Assembly: GCA_019009955.1 (NCBI GenBank)
Contig: CM032230.1
Coordinates: 20,355,501 to 20,419,500 of the forward strand
Reading direction: 5' to 3'
From: Riptortus pedestris
Lineage: Eukaryota; Arthropoda; Insecta; Hemiptera; Alydidae
Length of the DNA: 64,000 bases
This document shows, one piece after another, positions 1 through 10,550 of the stretch (position 1 is the first letter of the stretch; every line of letters begins with the position of its first letter). The notes beneath the pieces are model-generated. The model did not search any database. It was not told where the DNA came from and was given only the letters and a program-made list of their open reading frames with translations. The translations under genes and the position numbers were made by a program.

Positions 1-50
1 TCCTGGGTAGGATCGTTGGACTTTTCAGGAAATATTTCGGAAATCTGCTA
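1..50 (-). repeat. HINE fragment (5' tip), cut by window edge
   Basis: The sequence matches the 5' arm of the HINE family on the minus strand: the GGGTAGGATCG block and the terminal AAATCTGCTA are both present. The rest of the copy lies outside the window. Confidence 0.7.
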
Positions 51-357
51 ATATGATGTTATCCTTTAAATCCCATCACTAGAGATTCCAAAACACAACA
101 GAAACCGTCAGGAATAATCAGATTCTTACGTCCAAAATCAGTTTGCAATTTACTTGAAAATGTAATTTTTGTTATATTATTATAATTCTGAGACTGTCCA
201 AGGTTGCACTGCTATTCTTAAACCGGAGGCTTGATAAGCTATTGTGATAACTTTGTACGGACATTGATAGCAGTGCCTCCGTGGAATAAAGTGATCTTAC
301 TACTATCAAGGGAAACAGACGCGAGCTAGCCAAATATAAGTAGAAAACAAGAAATAT
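51..357. other. AT-rich spacer, nothing recognised
   Basis: I see no domain, repeat match or RNA structure here. The minus-strand open frame over this stretch has no recognisable protein features. Confidence 0.5.
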
Positions 358-796
358 AAGTCCGTCACGCAGCGGCTGCGTAAACAAAGCCGATTTCCCA
401 TGTGACGTTTTACAAAGAGAAATCTGCCAACACAATACCGCCGTGATTTAATACAAACGGTAATGAGAAATCTTTCAGTTAATTAAAATAAATTCCCAAC
501 CCGACCACAGACTTCATAAAAATGCAAATATCTCAGTTAATATTCAAGATAGAGAATAAATGTATAGAACAATATTTATAGCAAATAAGATTAATTTGCA
601 ATAAAATTGATACTGTACACTTTCTCGATCCGGCGTATAGTAACGGAGATATTTCGAAAATCCTCCCCTCTAAACCCCCCTCCAACTGGTCCGATTTCAG
701 CCGTTAACGAACTTGATCTTTCTTTTTAGATAAAACGACTAAATATCGAGTTTGATATCGGTCAAACCAATATTGCGACCGCTAGAGCGGTAACAG

Positions 797-842
<46 letters not shown>

Positions 843-967
843 TGTTTTGAACGGACTTTATTTTCGTCATCTACTAGGTAGGATCGATGGACATTTGAAG
901 AAAAATTTCGAAAATTCCGTCATGAGTACAACCTCAATAGCTGATTTTCCTTAAGGGAAATCTGCTA
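358..967 (-). mobile_element. HINE element, complete
   Basis: Read on the minus strand, this copy starts at the palindrome (about 940-966) and crosses a (TA)n core (about 801-840). It ends at the GC hairpin next to 361-382, where the canonical CCC loop has become CGC. All family blocks are in order: GATGACGAAAATGAGG-like arm, TA core, CTCTAGCGGTCGCAA, GTTCGTTAACGGCTGAAAT, and the terminal inverted copy. It encodes no protein. Mobilisation in trans by a Helentron-type Rep/helicase is inferred from the architecture. Confidence 0.8.
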
Positions 968-1784
968 ACAAGAAAATTGGCAAAAACAGTACGAGAATAG
1001 CTACGGATGATAAAAGAAGCAGGAATTTTTACTTAAGATTCAGCGTAAAAAGACTAATCAAGGAGGTTTTAGAAAGTTTAATCAGAGCAATCATATTCCT
1101 CAATTGGTCGAGCGTGACATGGTCAAGAAGACCGCACGACTGCTTAGTTATTACCTCTGAGAACTCTGCAATTGAAAATAATGAAATAAAATCTCGAATT
1201 GCAATTCACTAGCGTTTGGGAAAAACCACTACAACAACAAGTCCAAAATTGGCATTTTATTTTCTTAATGCATAAGTATCTACTCAATGATGTCCTCCTT
1301 TGAGAAAAACGACATAAGTTACAAACCACATTTGACTGTTCAGTAGTGAAATGAAAAAATCACACACGTCATTTAAGAAATAAATAAATTTGAGAAAAAG
1401 AACATAAGTTGACTTAAGTTATCTTGAACAGCTTTTGGTTTGACTTAAGTGTTTATGCACCAGATTGCTTTGTTTACTAAGTAACAATAATAAATTCTAT
1501 TTGTGTAGACTTTTCGTCTTAATTTTTAATAGAATTAATCTAATAGTGAAGCTTAACACTTTTATCTTGATTAGCATGTGATTTAATAATTTTAATCTCC
1601 AGTAATACAAATATTGCGAACGTTAAAAGGTTATAGCAGAAGAAGAGGTTATGACTAGTCTGAAGCAAGAAGCAATTAAACGTGCCTCCTGTAAAGTTGT
1701 TTTTGACTTAAGTGGTTTTTCCCAAATCTTAGTGAATTAATCCATAAAATAAGGGAAGGGAAAATAAGGTATACACTGAAAACG
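968..1784. other. AT-rich spacer, nothing recognised
   Basis: The sequence has scattered ACTTAAGT-type words but no open frame with a domain, no terminal repeats and no clear match to the repeat families of this window. Confidence 0.5.
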
Positions 1785-2000
1785 CCGGTCACATAGATGC
1801 TGCTTAAACTAAGCAGATTTCACTGTGATTTTCCCTGGTACTAATCTCATCTCACCATATATATTCTCTATTTCTATAAATATAAAAAAAAAAAAAACAA
1901 GTCAGTAGAACTTAAGGTTTACCGAAGGCTGAAAAGCAAGGAAGAACGAAAAACTCTCATAATATTTCAGTTAGGAAAAAATGTGTAGAACAACAAGTTC
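1785..2000 (-). repeat. HINE-2 fragment, 3' end, decayed
   Basis: GCTGCTTAAACTAAGCAGAT corresponds to the family 3' hairpin and inverted repeat. It is followed by the HINE-2 specific stretch with CATCTCACCATATAT and by a block like ACCGAAGGCTGAAAA. The hairpin stem is degraded. Confidence 0.6.
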
Positions 2001-2057
2001 AGCCAATAAGAAATATGCTCTTCAGTATTGACAGAAATGGTTAAATGTCACGTATGA

Positions 2058-2140
2058 CATAGATCAGGAGTGAGCAACCCTTTTAATCAACGGGCCAATT
2101 TAAATTTTAACATTCTTTGGTGGGCCACACAGAAAAAAAT
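2058..2140. repeat. hAT-type terminal repeat remnant
   Basis: The words AGGAGTGAGCAACCC, CAACGGGCCAATTT and GGTGGGCCACACAG resemble the start of many animal hAT elements (CAGnGGT..GCAACC..GGGCC). No partner end or transposase is visible nearby, so this is a solitary relic at best. Confidence 0.4.
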
Positions 2141-2214
2141 ATAATACATACGTATATTTTATAACAATATACTCAGTAGAGAAAGTCTTTTTCGAGTTAA
2201 TAAACGTAAAATCT

Positions 2215-2720
2215 TAACTGATGACGTCAACACAGAACCTACCTGCATTTGCATGAATCTCACACATTAAAAGTTCAATGAAAACAATATTTAGTATTTA
2301 CACTTAAAATAATTTGGTTTAACATACAATAGCGTAACAATATGTAAGCTAAATATAAGCTTGTTAATATGACATGAGTTAAGTGTTTTTTTTTTTTAAA
2401 TATATAAATAGAGTCATATTGGTTATTATAAATTAGGCAATATTTGATTTACGAAAAAATACACCGAACGACAATCGTAGGCCTTCAATAGTTTAATAAG
2501 ATTATTTCAGAAACATTTCTCGTTCCGACTCTTTATAATGGAAATATTTTAAATTTTCGACTTCTCCTTCTCTTACCCCCCCCTTATTCCTGGTTCGATA
2601 TCAGCTCCTAATGAATATCAACTTTCGTGAGGAATGAAACGATTAAATATCGAATATGGTAAATATCAAATGAATACTTTGGAGGCGAGAATTAAAATCT
2701 TAATCTATGGCGTCTTCATA
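2215..2720 (-). repeat. HINE-2 fragment, internal, decayed
   Basis: The segment shares the HINE-2 order on the minus strand: a GATGACGTCA block, an AAAACAATATTTAGTATTT block, then diverged GGTTCGATATCAGC and AAACGATTAAATATCG. Neither terminus is present. Confidence 0.55.
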
Positions 2721-3207
2721 TAACGTACATTTGCATCAAGTTAAGATTTCTTGAAAACCATAGTTGGTATTTAGGCTTGAAATAAGATATTTTATGATCT
2801 ATTCGCTTCTTGTAAAAAGTGCGGTGACTAAAAGTGTGAAGGCAGAAAATTAAAAATTTTCATTTCCTACTATGGGTAGCCAAGAATTTCCTAAACGAAA
2901 TTATGAAATTTTATGTATATTCATAGAACAATATGAATATAAATTTGATATTTATACAGGGAATTTAATTTCAGACCTGAATAAATATCAAATATATTTT
3001 CATAATGTTTTATTTACGTTTGAAACAAATTTGTTAAGTATTTCGGACCACATCTCTTGAAAGATTGTGACGGACCCCTTCACTAAACTAAAATGAACAA
3101 ATAAATAAATCAAATATATTTAATAAAAGGCACCCAATAAACATTTCACGTTTAGTGCTTAAAACTGTAAATATGACAGACATAGTTTGAAAGCAATAAA
3201 TGCATTA
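2721..3207. other. AT-rich spacer, nothing recognised
   Basis: A 62-codon open frame at 2872-3060 has no recognisable features and looks like chance in AT-rich DNA. Confidence 0.5.
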
Positions 3208-3319
3208 TTAGCAGATTTCCCTTAAGGTAAATCAGCTATTGAGGTCATACACATGAAGCGAGTTTTTTCCTCAAATGTCCATCGATCCTACCCAGTAGAT
3301 GGCGAAAATGAGCTCCGTT

Positions 3320-3364
<45 letters not shown>

Positions 3365-3599
3365 AATTGTGACCGTTACAGCGTTAAAAGACAAATATAT
3401 TTATATAACAAACAAACAAAATAAGCTGCCCTCTTTCTGAGGGTACCTGTGTGGTCAGCCTCCTAATCTGTCAATATCTTGGTAATGATGTTTTGTTTTT
3501 TAAATTAAGATTAAATTTTAAATGAAAATTTGGAATAAATTGAATGCGTGCAGATTAGGGGGGTATCTCAGGTGAGGGTGCAGCTTAACTTTATCATCT

Positions 3600-4012
3600 T
3601 TATTTTTTATATAAATGGTGATTGACGATTCTTATCGATGATTTTAGGATAAGTGTCGATAACTCCTTCAAATCATCTTTTGTCAGCCCATGGTCTATTA
3701 ATGTCTTCACCGTTTTTTGGTGGAGGACTCCTCTTGAGCCGAACAGTAGTCCCATAACCGCCCAATCTTGTATTTGATATTTTTTTGAGAAATACGGGCA
3801 GCACGGTACATATATTGATTTTTTCTCTTGATCCACCTCGTCAGCTTGATTTTTGTGCATCTCAAAACGGACAGTAGGATCTAGTATGAGGCCTTTTTTT
3901 TCATTTTTCATTATGGCTACTATGTCCGCTCTTCTTGGAATGCCGTCTGACGAATTACAAGTCACCTCTTCAAATATATCCCAATCAGGGTGCTTCTTTT
4001 TTAAGAGGTGAG
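3600..4012 (-). pseudogene. R2-like protein, C-terminal restriction-like endonuclease
   Basis: The frame continues the R2-like polypeptide after the 4010-4020 indel. RRADIVAI followed by LILDPTVRFE matches the PD-(D/E)XK-like core of R2-type endonucleases, which nick the target DNA. The nuclease signature residues look intact. The protein ends at a TAA at 3602-3600, consistent with the usual C-terminal position of this domain. Inactivity of the copy follows from the upstream frame breaks and RT mutations, not from this segment. Confidence 0.8.
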
Positions 4013-5179
4013 CAATATGACTTTATGATGTCGAGAATTGCGCATCTGCTCGCCCCATTGGCAGGACCCTAGGACATGGGGAAGGGTTTCAATCTCACTG
4101 CAATGCCTACAGTGGGTGTTTCCTAGGTTCCTTCCTGGGACAGAGCGAACTGGCACTAGATTAACATTCATTTTCACTGCTGTTGTCCATTCTGATGAAG
4201 ACAGCCCTTTTTTGTCAGACATCCACGCATTACCGGCCTGCCAGTCATTAAACGTTTCTACGCCTTTTCCTTTTGCTGGTAATGAGCACCACTCGCTAAA
4301 GGATTTATGGCGTAGTTCTTGTCGTAGGTTTCTGACGTTGATATTTACGGTCTTCTCTATTGTAATATCGAGAGCTTTTAAGCAGTCGGATGATTCAGAA
4401 GTGAGATCTCTTGTTTGAAGTACATATGGGTTCATGTCTTTGATAAGGGCCATACATACATTTATATGTTGTAAGAAAGCCTCCCAATATGCGTTAAACA
4501 ACCCCAAACCTCTAACTTTTCTTGATGTATAAAACATACAATTAGGAGTATCTGATGGCAGACTTAATATTTCTTTTGCGCAGTTCCTAATTATTTTATC
4601 TACTTTCGATAAAAAGGACGGTTTCAGGTCTTTTATTGGTGCACACTGAAGAGGGTAAATCATTATTGGCCATATATATTGGTTTAATATATTTAACTTT
4701 TGGTCAGGCTTGAGCAAACTGGACGATGACAGCTTGTTTAGTTTTTCAACCAGCGTGCTTGTGAGTTTCTCAGTATCGAGACAGATTTCTTGCTGAAACG
4801 TAACTCCCAGATATTTTATTTTGTCATTTTGGCCGATACTGAAAATTTGTTGCCCGTCCATGGTTGTAATTTCTTGCTTTACCAATTTTCCTTTGTTAAT
4901 TATTATTGCTGTGCTCTTTTTTGCGTTTACCTTTAGGCCAATTTTTTGAAAACAGTCAATTGCCTGCTCGATCAAGTGTTCGGCTGAAGCTTTATCTTTT
5001 GCGATAAGAGCTACATTATCGGCAAATCCGCAGCATGAGAGATTTGGTAAATTTTCAATCACTTGGTATCCGTAGGCATTGCAGACATCTTTTTCACTGA
5101 GCTCTTGAAATACAAAATCTATCGCCATGTTGAAGAGAAAGGGCGATAGTGGATCCCCCTGGCCCACACCTTTCATCAT
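4001..5179 (-). pseudogene. R2-like protein, central part (RT motif B/C, thumb, CCHC finger)
   Basis: This frame begins with the RT motif B stretch GVGQGDPLSPFLFN, so the first Met is internal, not a start. Motif C at residues 52-55 is FADN instead of FADD: the second catalytic Asp codon became AAT (5017-5015). The thumb includes KYLGVTFQ. Near the C-terminus CRHC-x7-H-x4-C (CRHCSEIETLPHVLGSC) is the CCHC finger typical of R2 proteins, which precedes the endonuclease. The frame ends at a stop produced by a small indel near 4010-4020; the other frame reads on into the endonuclease piece. Both active-site changes are G to A on the coding strand. Confidence 0.85.
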
Positions 5180-5189
5180 AGGGATTGGT

Positions 5190-6537
5190 TCAGTTTTCTT
5201 GTTTTTGGGCAGCGAACAAGTTATTCGATTTCCTTCTAGTAGGCTGGTTACAAGTTTTTTTCATTTTAACTGGAATTGGGTAAGTTGATAGGGTTCTTTT
5301 TATATGTGCGTGTCCTACATTATCAAATGCTTTAGATACGTTCAGAAAAACAATGCAACAATCTTTTTTGCCTTGCTTGGCATTTTGGATACATGCGTTA
5401 ATTATTGAGGAATTGGCAAATGTTCCAGGGCATGCAACGAATCCTCTCTGATGAGTAGAGAGTTCGACGTGTGGTTTCAATTTCCTATCTATTGCTCTGA
5501 CAATTAATCTTCTTAGTATGGAGTAAATTGTGATAGGACGATAATTGGAAACATCATGTTTATCGCCAGACTTGAATATTAGTATGGTTCTTCCTAATTT
5601 GAATGAGTCCGGGACAAAGCTCCATTTTAGCATGTAGTTTGTTATGTGTACCATAACCTTGTAACATTTCAGATCTCGGATTGTTCGTACAAAGATACCG
5701 TCTGGTCCAGGAGCCGAATCTAGTGAAATACCTTTTGTTGCAGCCTCTAGGTCATTCTCATTAAAATCGATGTCTTCTGTTACGTCAAGACATTCTTTAT
5801 AGTCGTCCAACTGACAGTTATTTTCCGATCCGAAGATATGTTCGAAATGGTTTTTTATGTCTAAACTGTCTAGGTTAAATGTTGTTGATTCTTCTGGATT
5901 TTCAAAAATCTTTTGGACGACTTTCTTTCGCCTGTAATAATAGTAATGTTGGGCTAATTCGAAATTATACCTGTTCCTAAGGCGTTCTGACTCCCTTTTG
6001 CGTTTCTTTATTGGGCCACGTTCATAGCGGTAGGTATATCCATCTAAATTGTTCATACACCTTTTCCTGGCTTCATAATATTTTGTGGCCGGATGAACAG
6101 GTGCTTTACCACTCATTTGTTCACCATGCAGAAAGTTCGTGAAGTCATTTATAGCATCATTAAACGCAGAGTCGTTTCTGTCATTTTTTAATAAATTAAT
6201 AAAGTTGTATTCCCAATTTTGGAGAAAATTTTGCAGGTTAATACCATCTGTTTCATCATCGGAAAAATTAGCATTATGGCTTTCAGGTGACGGATTAATT
6301 TGGCTGATTCTGTAGGCATCTGGATGAGCCTTACTCACGTGAATTAGGACATTATTGCACTCCTTCCCACAGATTCCACATTTTATAACATTTTTGTCTT
6401 CATTTCCTTTATGACTTCTCGACAAGTGGCGGTTAATTCCCCGTTTTGTTAAAACTTTTTGGCATAGGGCACTCGACGAGATCGCTAGCCGTATTATTTG
6501 AATTGCTCAGATGTTGTATATCTAGTGAATTATTCAT
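5190..6537 (-). pseudogene. R2-like protein, N-terminal part (zinc fingers, RT fingers/palm)
   Basis: The likely original ATG is at 6537-6535. A short deletion near 6465 shifts the frame inside the first C2H2 finger, whose second half (HLSRSH) is read in the main frame. From 6425 a 411-codon frame runs on; its first codon is TTG, so it is not a real start. Its second finger is C16-x2-C19-x9-H29-x4-H34. The RT begins near PGPDGIFVRT, with SNYRPITIYS and QRGFVACPGTFANS following. Motif A reads FLNVSKAFD: the catalytic Asp is Asn (codon 362, 5342-5340). An extra base in the T7 run at 5255-5261 (A7 on the coding strand) shifts the frame again. I am confident of the family, not of the sub-branch. 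Confidence 0.85.
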
Positions 6538-6726
6538 TGAAATTTTACTTACTTTAAGACATCATTGCATAGTTGTCTTTTATAAAAAAGATCAAACATT
6601 GGTGAAGGGACATCACTTCTCCTAGTTTATGTGATAAATTTCCTTTTTCTTCCCTTCTAGTGAGTGTTTTCTTTAAAAATTTCAAGAACAAATTTTTTGA
6701 GCTTTTAATACTTTTCGTGCCAGCTG

Positions 6727-6774
<48 letters not shown>

Positions 6775-6819
6775 TATATATACACACACACAAATTGTGA
6801 CAGTGAGAGAGTTAACAAA

Positions 6820-6876
<57 letters not shown>

Positions 6877-7335
6877 CTGTTAACGCTCTAACGGTCACAA
6901 TTTTTATTTGATCGTTACCAAACTCGATATTTAATCGTTTTATGTAAAAACAGAGATCAAGTTCGTTAATGGCTGAAAAGGACTAGTGGGAGGGGGGGAT
7001 TTTTGAAAAATTAAAATATATCCGTTATTATGCGTCGTATCGAAACATTGTATAGAATGTATCTTATTGCAAATTAAATGTACTATATATATTGATCTAT
7101 ACATTTATTCCCTAGTTTGAATATTAACCGAGATATTTGCATTTGTGTAGTGTGACTGGTCGGCAGAAGTCGTCTATATTCGGAACTTTCCGCAGAAAGA
7201 TAGGTCGGCCGTTTTCGTAACTACTCGTCCCTTAGAAATTCGTTACTACTAGTGTTATTAGTAGGCAGATTCCTCTATTGTTAAACTTCATGTGGGAAAT
7301 CTGCTTAGTTTACGCAGCCCCTGCGCGACGGACTT

Positions 7336-7407
7336 TTTTTTTCTTCAGTTAATCTTTATATTTCGACGGGAATCATTATTATTACATGATTTTACATTAC
7401 ATTACAT
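7336..7407. other. Spacer between HINE 3' end and RTE fragment
   Basis: The T-run after the HINE hairpin is followed by a short AT-rich stretch with ATTACATT repeats. The RTE coding similarity begins near 7408. Confidence 0.5.
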
Positions 7408-8095
7408 GGAAATGGCAATATTGTGACGGATGGTAGGGAGATCCTGAAAGTCAGGAGGGATCACTTCCAGGATAAATTCAGTATGGTGGAGCATCAACCC
7501 AATAACTTGCAGAATCTTAGGGGGAGAGGAAGACAAGATGATACCTACCCTGAAGATATAGATGATGCAATAGAGGAGGATGATGCAATAGAGGAGGATG
7601 AAGTGGAGGATGCTATTGAGAAGCTAAGATTGGGTAAAGCTGCTGGCCATGACAGAATATCGCCGGAATTCATCAAATATAGTGGACAGGAATTAAGGAA
7701 GTGCCTAAAAGCCCTATTCCAAAAGATATGGGACGAGAAGAGAATCCCAAATGATTGGGAGAATAATATAATCATCCCAATCTACAAGAAGGGCAGTCAA
7801 GCTGAGTGCGAAAACTACAGGCCTATATGCTTGTCCTCTGTGGTGTATAAGCTATACACCAGAATCCTTGAGCAGAGACTAAGGAAAATAGTAGAGGGGG
7901 ATCTTGAGGAAGAACAGGCTGCTTTTAGACCGGGCAGGCAGACCCAGGACCATATATTCTCGGCCCGAATGATAGTGGAGAAGGCATGGGACAGAGGGAG
8001 GAATGTCTATCTGGCCTTTCTGGATTTGAAATCTGCATTTGACTCCGTCCCACGGCAAGAGATATGGGATGCTCTGGTTAGCGTGTTCCACATAA
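7408..8095 (+). pseudogene. RTE-like reverse transcriptase, N-proximal part
   Basis: Similarity starts at GNGNIVTDGREIL, the linker between endonuclease and RT, so this is an internal start created by truncation. AAGHDRISPEFIKY, ENYRPICLSSVVYKLYTRIL, QAAFRPGRQTQDHIF and motif A FLDLKSAFDSV follow in canonical order, with the motif A Asp present. A duplicated acidic DDAIEEDDAIEED stretch (about 7560-7606) is unusual and may be a small tandem expansion. After IWDALVSV the frame is lost; the continuation (HNLISAIK, YKGVKQGDNLSPLLF) is in another frame, so a one-base indel lies at about 8081-8095. Confidence 0.85.
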
Positions 8096-9116
8096 CCTCA
8101 TTAGTGCCATTAAGTCAGCGTACCAAGACCCAAAAGGAGTTGCGAGACTCAATGGAAAGGAGTCTTGTCCATTTAGCTTCTACAAGGGAGTCAAACAAGG
8201 GGACAACCTTAGCCCATTGTTGTTCATTATAGTGATGGACGAAATATGGAAAATTTGCAAAAGAAGGACACCCCGAGCACTTGTGGGCTACTGTAATATG
8301 ACGCCCGTTCTAGCCCAATCAATTTTATATGCAGACGATGTAGTGATTGTGGCGGACTCTCAGGAAAGGCTGCAAACTAGTGTTACTGAGTGGTATGAGG
8401 AGCTAAAGAGAAAAGGAATGGACATAAATGTCAAGAAAAGTAAGGTTATGTGTGTAGGAAGAGAAGAGGAAGACGTTAATGTCACCTGCAATGGCGTACC
8501 ACTTGAGATGGTTGACACCTATAAGTATCTTGGCACACTCATATGCAGGGATGGTAGGATAGATCAGGTCTTGAATAGGGTGAGTCAGGCCAATGGAATT
8601 TTCTACCAAATACGTAACACCCTAATTGCCAAGGAAGAATTGAGTAGATCAACCAAACTCAGAATCTACAAAGCGGTCTTTCTACCAGTGCTTTTGTATG
8701 GTGCAGAGAGTTGGACCTTATTGGACAACCACGCAAGCAAACTCAAGGCAGCAGAAATGAGATACCTAAGGTGCATTGCGGGAAAAACCAGGCGAGACCG
8801 CATCAGAAATGAGCGGATAAGAGAGGACCTTGGGGTGAGACCGATTGGAGAGATAGTTGAGGAGCGCCAACTTAAGTGGTTTGGCCATGTCAACCGAATG
8901 GGGGACACAAGAAAGGCCAAATGGTTGTATGAAGCACGGCCAGAAAGCAAACGACCCCGTGGTAGACCTAGACTTACTTACCAGGACTACGTAGCTCGAT
9001 TAGGAGCAGAAAGGGGCAAGACCGCGCCAGAGATGAGGAGACTAGCGGCGGACAGACCCAACTGGGCAAAGTGGACTGAGGTGGCCCCTCCACGCTTATC
9101 GGCACGATGGAGGTAG
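8095..9116 (+). pseudogene. RTE-like reverse transcriptase, C-terminal part
   Basis: The frame carries motif C as YADDVV (about 8330-8347, catalytic pair intact), motif D near DINVKKSKVM and KYLGTLICRDG. The RTE-specific C-terminal region follows: LLYGAESWTL, AAEMRYLRCIAGKTRRDRIRNE, RQLKWFGHVNRM and the basic RGRPRLTY. The stop TAG at 9114-9116 is followed at once by the (GAA)n tail. Without the upstream frameshift and truncation this end of the protein would be complete. This is the least damaged half of the element. Confidence 0.85.
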
Positions 9117-9198
9117 AAGAAGAAGAAGAAGAAGAAGAAGGGAATCCATTTCTAGTTCAACCCGTCAAAGACATGTAACGCGGCAGATATGTAGTATG

Positions 9199-9656
9199 TA
9201 TATTTATTTCCTTCCTGAAGTAACCCAACAGGAAGTGAGTTTTTTTCCACACCTCCCGTACGTCTATTTGTATATAAAGTGTGCTTGATACGTATTAACA
9301 TTCTTTTTAACAATGAATAAAATAAAATATATGTACAGTAAAATTATTTTCAACAGAAATAATGAAAAAAAACGATTAGGCTTCATTGATGAATTAAATA
9401 ATTTAATTAACTGCTTTTGATTTTTAATAATTCAGGCAATTATACATTTTTCAGCAAATGTTTTTAATTGTTTGTTGTATTTATAAAATAGGAGTTTATC
9501 CTCAACCGACAGATTATCTTTTTGGCGTTTTATTTCCGTTTTAAATTCTTTTCTTTCGTCCGTTAGTAGTCTGGGAGTCAGAGCTAGCGTCTGTAAGTCT
9601 GTTCAAGAGTACTCTATTAGATCAAAATGATTAAAATAAGAGTTTGTTGTTTCATG

Positions 9657-9657
<1 letters not shown>
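9199..9657 (-). mobile_element. I-like LINE, 3' fragment (minus copy)
   Basis: Read on the minus strand, the segment encodes TTNSYFNHF and then degenerate codons for the C-terminal end of the I-like protein, followed by a 3' UTR ending GGGTTACTTCAGGAAGGAAA. All of it aligns with 26240-26740 of the long LINE, but with clear divergence, so it comes from a related subfamily. It is cut at its 5' side exactly at a (TA)n tract (9658). Confidence 0.8.
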
Positions 9658-9730
<73 letters not shown>

Positions 9731-10097
9731 AAATGTATGTTTGTGTATATATATACACAAAATGTAAATAATAACCCAACAACAACGTGCACACAAAATA
9801 TGTACGGAAAAAAACATTTGAAAATAAAATAGCTGATATTCCTCGGGCTAGAGATAATTGAGACAAGTAAGCCTATAGCGTCAGCAGCTAGGGTATGGCT
9901 TCTAGTCGGTCAATCCCTAGGCAACACGAATATGGACAGACATTTCATAACATGCGTACTGAAGTTAGCACCAAATGTTCGTCAACATCAATCCTCTGAG
10001 AAAACCAATGGCAAAAAAAAAACCAATGAACTTGGGAGACCAGGAATTGCCATGGATAGGAAGGCCATTTATATATTTATAGGATATATCCAACAAT
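9658..10097. other. (TA)n/(CA)n tract and unassigned spacer
   Basis: A long (TA)n followed by (CA)n occupies about 9658-9730. The rest, to 10097, shows no recognised feature; a 61-codon frame at 9932-10117 looks fortuitous. Confidence 0.5.
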
Positions 10098-10260
10098 TCC
10101 CTCAAAGGGCTGTGTAAACTAAGCATATTTTTCACTTGTCGATATGACCCACTATATATCTCACTATATATCTCATTACCATATATTTTTTATTTCCAAA
10201 CACAAATCCAATCAGTAGGAGTTTGGAATATAAGGTTCCATGATATATTCGCTGAAGATA
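10098..10260 (-). repeat. HINE-2 fragment, 3' end
   Basis: GGGCTGTGTAAACTAAGCAT is the decayed 3' hairpin and inverted repeat on the minus strand, followed by HINE-2 specific CTCATTACCATATAT. It runs into a long interrupted (TA)n at 10258-10388. Confidence 0.6.
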
Positions 10261-10261
10261 T

Positions 10262-10322
<61 letters not shown>

Positions 10323-10346
10323 TATATATATATATTATATATATAG

Positions 10347-10388
<42 letters not shown>

Positions 10389-10391
<3 letters not shown>

Positions 10392-10541
10392 TGAAACAAC
10401 AAACTCTTATTTTAATCATTTTGATCTAATAGAGTACTCTTGAACAGACTCACAGACGCTAGCTCTGACTCCCAGACTACTAACGGACGAAAGAAAAGAA
10501 TTTAAAACGAAAATAAAACGCCAAAAAGATAATCTGTCGAT
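10389..10541 (+). mobile_element. I-like LINE, short internal fragment (plus copy)
   Basis: This 153-bp piece is nearly identical to the reverse complement of 9506-9657 and encodes the same C-terminal region of the I-like ORF2. It starts exactly where a (TA)n ends and stops without a 3' UTR. It is therefore not an independent retrotransposition product and looks copied from the neighbouring minus fragment. Confidence 0.75.
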
Positions 10542-10550
10542 TAATTAATT

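Larger units (their letters stand above)
3408..6730 (-). mobile_element. R2-clade non-LTR retrotransposon with restriction-like endonuclease
   Basis: On the minus strand the element encodes, in order, two C2H2 zinc fingers, a reverse transcriptase, a CCHC finger of the R2 type and a PD-(D/E)XK-like endonuclease. That is the single-ORF plan of R2-clade elements, which normally integrate by target-primed reverse transcription. The coding sequence (6537 to 3600) is broken by three frameshifts and carries two lost catalytic aspartates, so this copy is dead. The 3' UTR (3599-3408) has no poly(A) and ends in TTTG repeats. The element sits in the TA core of a HINE, not in rDNA. Both outer borders are blurred by TA tracts. 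Confidence 0.85.
3208..7335 (+). mobile_element. HINE element split by an R2-like insertion
   Basis: The 5' palindrome and left arm lie at 3211-3330 and the right arm, inverted repeat and 3' hairpin at about 6875-7335. Together they form one plus-oriented HINE. The middle holds (TA)n tracts and a 3.3-kb R2-clade retrotransposon. On each side of the retrotransposon is a similar block of (TA)n, TACACACACAC, AAATTGTGAC and a GTTAA-rich word (3351-3407 and 6779-6830), either a long target-site duplication or a pre-existing internal repeat. Confidence 0.75.
7408..9140 (+). mobile_element. RTE-type LINE, 5'-truncated
   Basis: The segment encodes the RT palm and C-terminal region of an RTE-group LINE and ends directly in a short (GAA)n tail (9116-9140), as in RTE-like elements, which end in simple repeats rather than poly(A). 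The apurinic-type endonuclease that should precede the RT is missing, so the copy is 5'-truncated, the usual product of incomplete target-primed reverse transcription. One frameshift near 8081-8095 breaks the remaining frame. Confidence 0.85.

Noticed and set aside
1144..1329. Short minus frame in spacer
   Set aside because: Only 61 codons, no similarity, no supporting context.
4038..4418. 126-codon plus frame over the R2-like element
   Set aside because: It lies antisense to the CCHC/endonuclease region of the retrotransposon and is a shadow of that coding sequence.
6554..6793. Open frame rich in Tyr-Ile, and many similar ones (9603-9866, 10132-10419, 15031-15261, 26669-27052, 55618-55932)
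   Set aside because: They translate (TA)n and (CA)n microsatellites and HINE sequence; no domain or codon signal supports coding.
7423..7425. GTG at 7423 as the start of the RTE protein
   Set aside because: Similarity to RTE proteins extends upstream to about 7408; the element is 5'-truncated and has no native start here.
7545..7775. Minus frame rich in Ser/Ile over the RTE fragment
   Set aside because: It is the complement of the acidic repeat and RT coding strand, not a gene.
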